This document shows, one piece after another, positions 60,717 through 64,000 of a DNA stretch of 64,000 bases. The stretch spans positions 4,588,001 through 4,652,000 of the forward strand of contig CP073042.1 in assembly GCA_018114805.1 (NCBI GenBank). Direction: 5' to 3'. The notes beneath the pieces were generated by a model. That model did no database searches, was not told the DNA's origin, and was given only the letters and a program-made list of their open reading frames with translations. The position numbers and the translations under genes were made by a program. The DNA comes from Candidatus Streptomyces philanthi (GTDB lineage Bacteria; Actinomycetota; Actinomycetes; Streptomycetales; Streptomycetaceae). Numbering within the stretch: the first letter of the stretch is position 1; each line of letters begins with the position of its first letter.

Positions 60717-62194
60717 GTGGGCGGCAACTGCGGAAGCGCTGAGAAGCGACCCAACGAGCAACTGGGTTCGTGGTTTCTCCGCAGTGGCTGGTCGAAGGGC
60801 GAGCTGGCCCGTCAGGTGAACCGCAGGGCGCGCCATATCGGCGCGCACCACATCAGCACCGACACCTCGCGGGTGCGCCGCTGGCTCGACGGTGAGCAGC
60901 CGCGCGAACCGATTCCGCGCATCCTGTCCGAACTGCTCTCCGAGCGCTTCGGGTGCGTGGTGAGCGTGGAGGACCTGGGGCTGAGGGTGCACCACCAGGC
61001 CCCCTCCGTCTCCGGCGTCGACCTGCCCTGGCGGTCGCGCTGATCAGCGAGTTCTCGCGCAGTGACCTGATGCTGGCCCGGCGCGGGTTCCTCGGCACGT
61101 CGCTCACCCTCGCGGCCGGGCCGGCGCTCGTGGAGCCCATGCAGCGGTGGCTGGTGCCCGCCCCCATGGGCGCGACGGGCGCGGTGCCCAGCGGCGGGCT
61201 GCGGCCGGACCGGACGCACCGTGTGCGCCTGTCGGAGCTGGAGCTGGACATGCTGGAGTCCACGACCCGGATGTTCCGCCAGTGGGACGCCCAGTGCGGC
61301 GGCGGACTGCGCCGCAAGGCGGTCGTGGGGCAACTGCACGAGGTCACCGATCTAATGCAGGAACCGCAGTCGCCCCCCATCGCCAGGCGCCTGTTCGCAG
61401 CCGCCGCGGAACTCGCCGGCTGGATGAGCTACGACATCGGCCTGCAACCCACCGCCCAGAAGTACTTCGTCCTCGCGCTCCACGCCGCCCGGGAGGCCGG
61501 CGACCGCGCCCTCGGGGCGTACGTGCTCTCCAGCATGGGCCGCCAGATGATCCACCTGGGACGCCCGGAGGACGCGTTGGAGCTGATCCATCTCGCGCAG
61601 TACGGAGGGCGGGAGTCGGCCACGGCGCGGGTGCAGCCGATGTTGCACTCGCTGCAGGCGCGCGCGTACGCGAACATGGGACTGCCCAACAAGTGTCACC
61701 GCGCCGTGAAGATGGCGGAGGACACCTTCGCCGACTGCGCTCCCGGCGATCCCGACCCGGACTGGATCCGCTTCTTCTCCGAGGCCGAGCTGTACGCGGA
61801 GAACGCGCACTCCTACCGCGACCTCGCCTACGTCGCCGGCCGCAGCCCCACGTACGCGCACCTGGCGCAGCCCTTGATGCTCCGGGCCGTTGAACTGTTC
61901 AGCCAGGAAGTCAGCCAGGGCACCCCTAGCCACCAGCGCTCCTACGCGCCCAACCTGATTGGCATGGCCACCGTCCACCTGCTCCAGCGCGAGCCGGAGC
62001 AGTGCACCGTGCTCGCTGACCGCGCCTTACACGCGGCCCAGAAGGTGCGTTCCGAGCGGGTCAACAACCGCTTGCGCAAGACGGTCGACAACGCCGTACG
62101 GGAGTACGGACACCTCGCCGAGGTCGCCTGCCTCGCCAACGAACTCACCCGCCTCCTGCCGGACCCGATGGAGGCCGCGCAAGCGGCAGTCTGA
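60717..62194 (+). pseudogene. nsdA: nsdA, TPR-type differentiation regulator, frameshifted
   Basis: NsdA is a tetratricopeptide-repeat protein that negatively affects sporulation and antibiotic production in S. coelicolor. GTG 60717 starts MGGNCGSAEKRPNEQLGSWF; a helix-turn-helix-like N-terminus (KGELARQVNRRA, HISTDTSRVRRWLDG) runs to SGVDLPW, then the frame ends RSR and TGA (61041-61043). The rest, VALISEFSRSDLMLARRGFL through TPR-like helices to MEAAQAAV (62194), is in another frame, open from upstream of 60953. The break is at 61031-61035. From memory, homologues have AGPQT after DLPW, implying a deletion of about 13 bases. A TTA codon lies at 62027-62029 in the second part. Confidence 0.82.
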
Positions 62195-62818
62195 CGCGGC
62201 CCGCCCCGGAACCCGACCGCGGCGACCCCCTCGCACGACCGACTCGGCTCCCCTATGCCAGTCAGCGAGGTGGCGCCGCGGTCCGTCTCATGAGGCCCCC
62301 TTTTTCGCCGTCGGGGTAGCGCCTGCGATGCGGGCTGGGCTCACTGCGCGGCCGTCGTGCTCGTGCTGTCGCGGCCCGTGGCCGCACGACAGGTGGGGGA
62401 AGCTCTGGCACGGAGCACGGAGCCGCGGCCTTGTCGGGGCTACGGAGCGCGGTGCGGGCGATCCTCGCTGGGGGGCACGGGGCCACGGGGCACGGGGCAC
62501 GGGGCACGGGGCCGTGACGCAGGGTTGGCGGGCCGCATGGCGCGGCGGCCACGGCGCCCTCGCCCGGCGCGGGTCGACGTTCGCGCGACAGATGAGGCAC
62601 TGTGGGCACGGCGACCCTCATGAACAGCGTCGCCGACGCGCCCTGGCGCCGTCGCACGGCCAGCCGGGCCGGTCACCGTACGCAGGGGCCCGGGACGCTG
62701 CTCTCACCCGCGCCGGCAGGGGGGGCCATGGGCAGCGGGGCAGACCATGCCGGACCGGGCGGATACCCTTGGGAGTCAACCGCCGAATCGACTTCGACAA
62801 GAAGGACTCGCGACCGCC
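62195..62818. other. Gap between nsdA and ffh with repeat copy E
   Basis: In S. coelicolor amtB, glnK and glnD lie between nsdA and ffh; here only 624 noncoding bases remain. The gap holds heptamers GGAGCAC at 62411 and the composite repeat at 62450-62512. No remnant of the nitrogen genes is recognisable. Confidence 0.65.
62450..62512 (+). repeat. Dispersed leader repeat, copy E, with heptamers
   Basis: GGCGATCCTCGCTGGGGGGC (62457-62476), then GGGGCAC-type units to 62512 with one extra base in the second unit. The most diverged of the five leaders. Confidence 0.75.
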
Positions 62819-64000
62819 GTGTTCGATACCCTCTCCGACCGCCTCGCAGCGACGTTCAAGAACCTCCGGGGCAAGGGGCGCCTGTCCGAGGCGGACATCG
62901 AAGCCACAGTGCGCGAGATTCGTATCGCCCTCCTTGAGGCGGACGTCGCCCTGCCCGTGGTCCGGGCGTTCATCAAGCAGGTCAAGGAGCGCGCGCTCGG
63001 TGCCGAGGTCTCCCAGGCGCTGAACCCCGCCCAGCAGGTCATCAAGATCGTTAACGAGGAGCTGGTCGGCATCCTCGGCGGCGAGACCCGCCGCCTGCGG
63101 TTCGCCAAGACCCCGCCCACCGTCATCATGCTGGCCGGTCTCCAGGGCGCCGGTAAGACCACCCTCGCCGGCAAGCTCGGCCGGTGGCTGCGCACGCAGG
63201 GGCACACGCCGCTGCTCGTGGCCTGTGACCTCCAGCGCCCCAACGCCGTCAACCAGCTCTCGGTCGTCGCCGAGCGCGCCGGGGTCGCCATCTACGCCCC
63301 CGAGCCGGGCAACGGCGTGGGTGACCCGGTCCGGGTCGCCGAGGACTCCATCGCCTTCGCCAGGTCCAAGCAGTACGACGTGGTGATCGTCGACACCGCG
63401 GGGCGCCTCGGCATCGACCAGGAGCTGATGCAGCAGGCCGCCGACATTCGTGACGCCGTGCGTCCGGACGAGGTGCTCTTCGTCGTCGACGCGATGATCG
63501 GCCAGGACGCGGTGAACACCGCGGAGGCGTTCCGGGACGGCGTCGGGTTCGACGGCGTCGTGCTCTCCAAGCTTGACGGTGACGCCCGCGGTGGTGCGGC
63601 GCTGTCCATCGCGCACGTAACCGGCCGGCAGACCATGTTCGCGTCCAACGGCGAGAAGCTGGACGACTTCGACGCGTTCCACCCGGACCGCATGGCCTCG
63701 CGCATCCTCGGCATGGGCGACATGCTGAGCCTGATCGAGAAGGCCGAGCAGACCTTCAGCCAGGCCGAGGCCGAGAAGATGGCGGCCAAGCTGGCGAAGG
63801 GCCCCAAGGAGTTCACGCTCGACGACTTCCTGGCGCAGATGGAGCAGGTCCGCAAGATGGGCTCCATCTCGAAGCTGCTCGGCATGCTGCCGGGCATGGG
63901 GCAGATCAAGGACCAGATCAACAACCTGGACGAGAAGGACGTCGACCGTACCGCCGCGATCATCAAGTCGATGACCCCGGCCGAACGGCAGGAGCCGACG
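62819..64000 (+). CDS. ffh: Signal recognition particle protein Ffh, 5' part
   Basis: SRP54 GTPase that binds signal peptides and 4.5S RNA. GTG 62819 starts VFDTLSDRLAATFKNLRGKG. The NG domain has GLQGAGKTTLAGKLG (G1), DLQRPNAVNQL, VIVDTAGRLG (G3) and SKLDGDARGG (G4). The M domain begins at the edge (ISKLLGMLPGMGQIKDQI). 394 codons are present out of about 515; the 3' end is beyond the window. Its receptor ftsY is 4 kb upstream. Confidence 0.95.
   Translation, partial: MFDTLSDRLAATFKNLRGKGRLSEADIEATVREIRIALLEADVALPVVRAFIKQVKERALGAEVSQALNPAQQVIKIVNEELVGILGGETRRLRFAKTPPTVIMLAGLQGAGKTTLAGKLGRWLRTQGHTPLLVACDLQRPNAVNQLSVVAERAGVAIYAPEPGNGVGDPVRVAEDSIAFARSKQYDVVIVDTAGRLGIDQELMQQAADIRDAVRPDEVLFVVDAMIGQDAVNTAEAFRDGVGFDGVVLSKLDGDARGGAALSIAHVTGRQTMFASNGEKLDDFDAFHPDRMASRILGMGDMLSLIEKAEQTFSQAEAEKMAAKLAKGPKEFTLDDFLAQMEQVRKMGSISKLLGMLPGMGQIKDQINNLDEKDVDRTAAIIKSMTPAERQEPT

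Overview
The window is high-GC actinobacterial chromosome, almost certainly Streptomyces. The grounds are two four-gene conservons (cvnABCD), an ndgR-leuCD-hupS block, accB-accE, nsdA, many GTG starts, almost no TTA codons, and a gene order that, from memory, follows the S. coelicolor SCO5523-SCO5586 interval. It holds core housekeeping genes and no prophage, insertion sequence or biosynthetic cluster.

Layout. 1-6.7 kb: 3' end of ilvE, cimA behind a probable isoleucine attenuator, a YceI-like gene that has lost its stop, a small secreted-protein gene broken by a nonsense codon, then accB-accE. 6.8-18.2 kb (minus strand): two tandem conservons, sensor kinase-like CvnA, roadblock CvnB, DUF742 CvnC and small GTPase CvnD, with nearly identical CvnB copies. 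18.7 kb: an unclassified 59-residue peptide with a duplicated ANPRRT motif. 19.5-22.5 kb: FAH-family hydrolase, gltX, tRNA-Gln and tRNA-Glu. 22.7-26.8 kb: ndgR, leuCD, a small conserved gene and hupS. 27.3-36.4 kb: cofC, plsC-like, gpsA, ddlA, a DUF3515 lipoprotein, an Lrp-type domain, thiL, thiD and rpmB. 36.7-47.8 kb: DhaL/DAK-type gene, recG, rsmD, coaD, a DivIVA-like coiled-coil gene, DUF177-rpmF-rnc-mutM. 48.2-64 kb: broken acylphosphatase, smc, a glcP-like sugar transporter, two decayed genes (LLM oxidoreductase and NCS1 permease), ftsY, a frameshifted primase/polymerase-like gene, a frameshifted nsdA and the 5' part of ffh.

Two patterns stand out. First, most long gaps carry a family of heptanucleotide repeats (GGGGCAC and GGAGCAC, or their complements), reaching 29 perfect copies just before recG. 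Five loci share a conserved 18-20 nt leader, all in one orientation, beside the heptamers, and similar heptamers appear inside several genes as in-frame disordered inserts. Second, seven genes are broken by nonsense or frameshift changes, and all seven look dispensable, while the essential genes around them are open. The broken nsdA is the most consequential because this gene represses differentiation and antibiotic production in S. coelicolor.

Together the intact genes cover branched-chain amino acid synthesis, malonyl-CoA supply, tRNA charging and translation, phospholipid and cell-wall precursors, thiamine and F420 cofactors, chromosome organisation and signal-recognition-particle targeting. 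All identifications come from reading the sequence; no database search was run.
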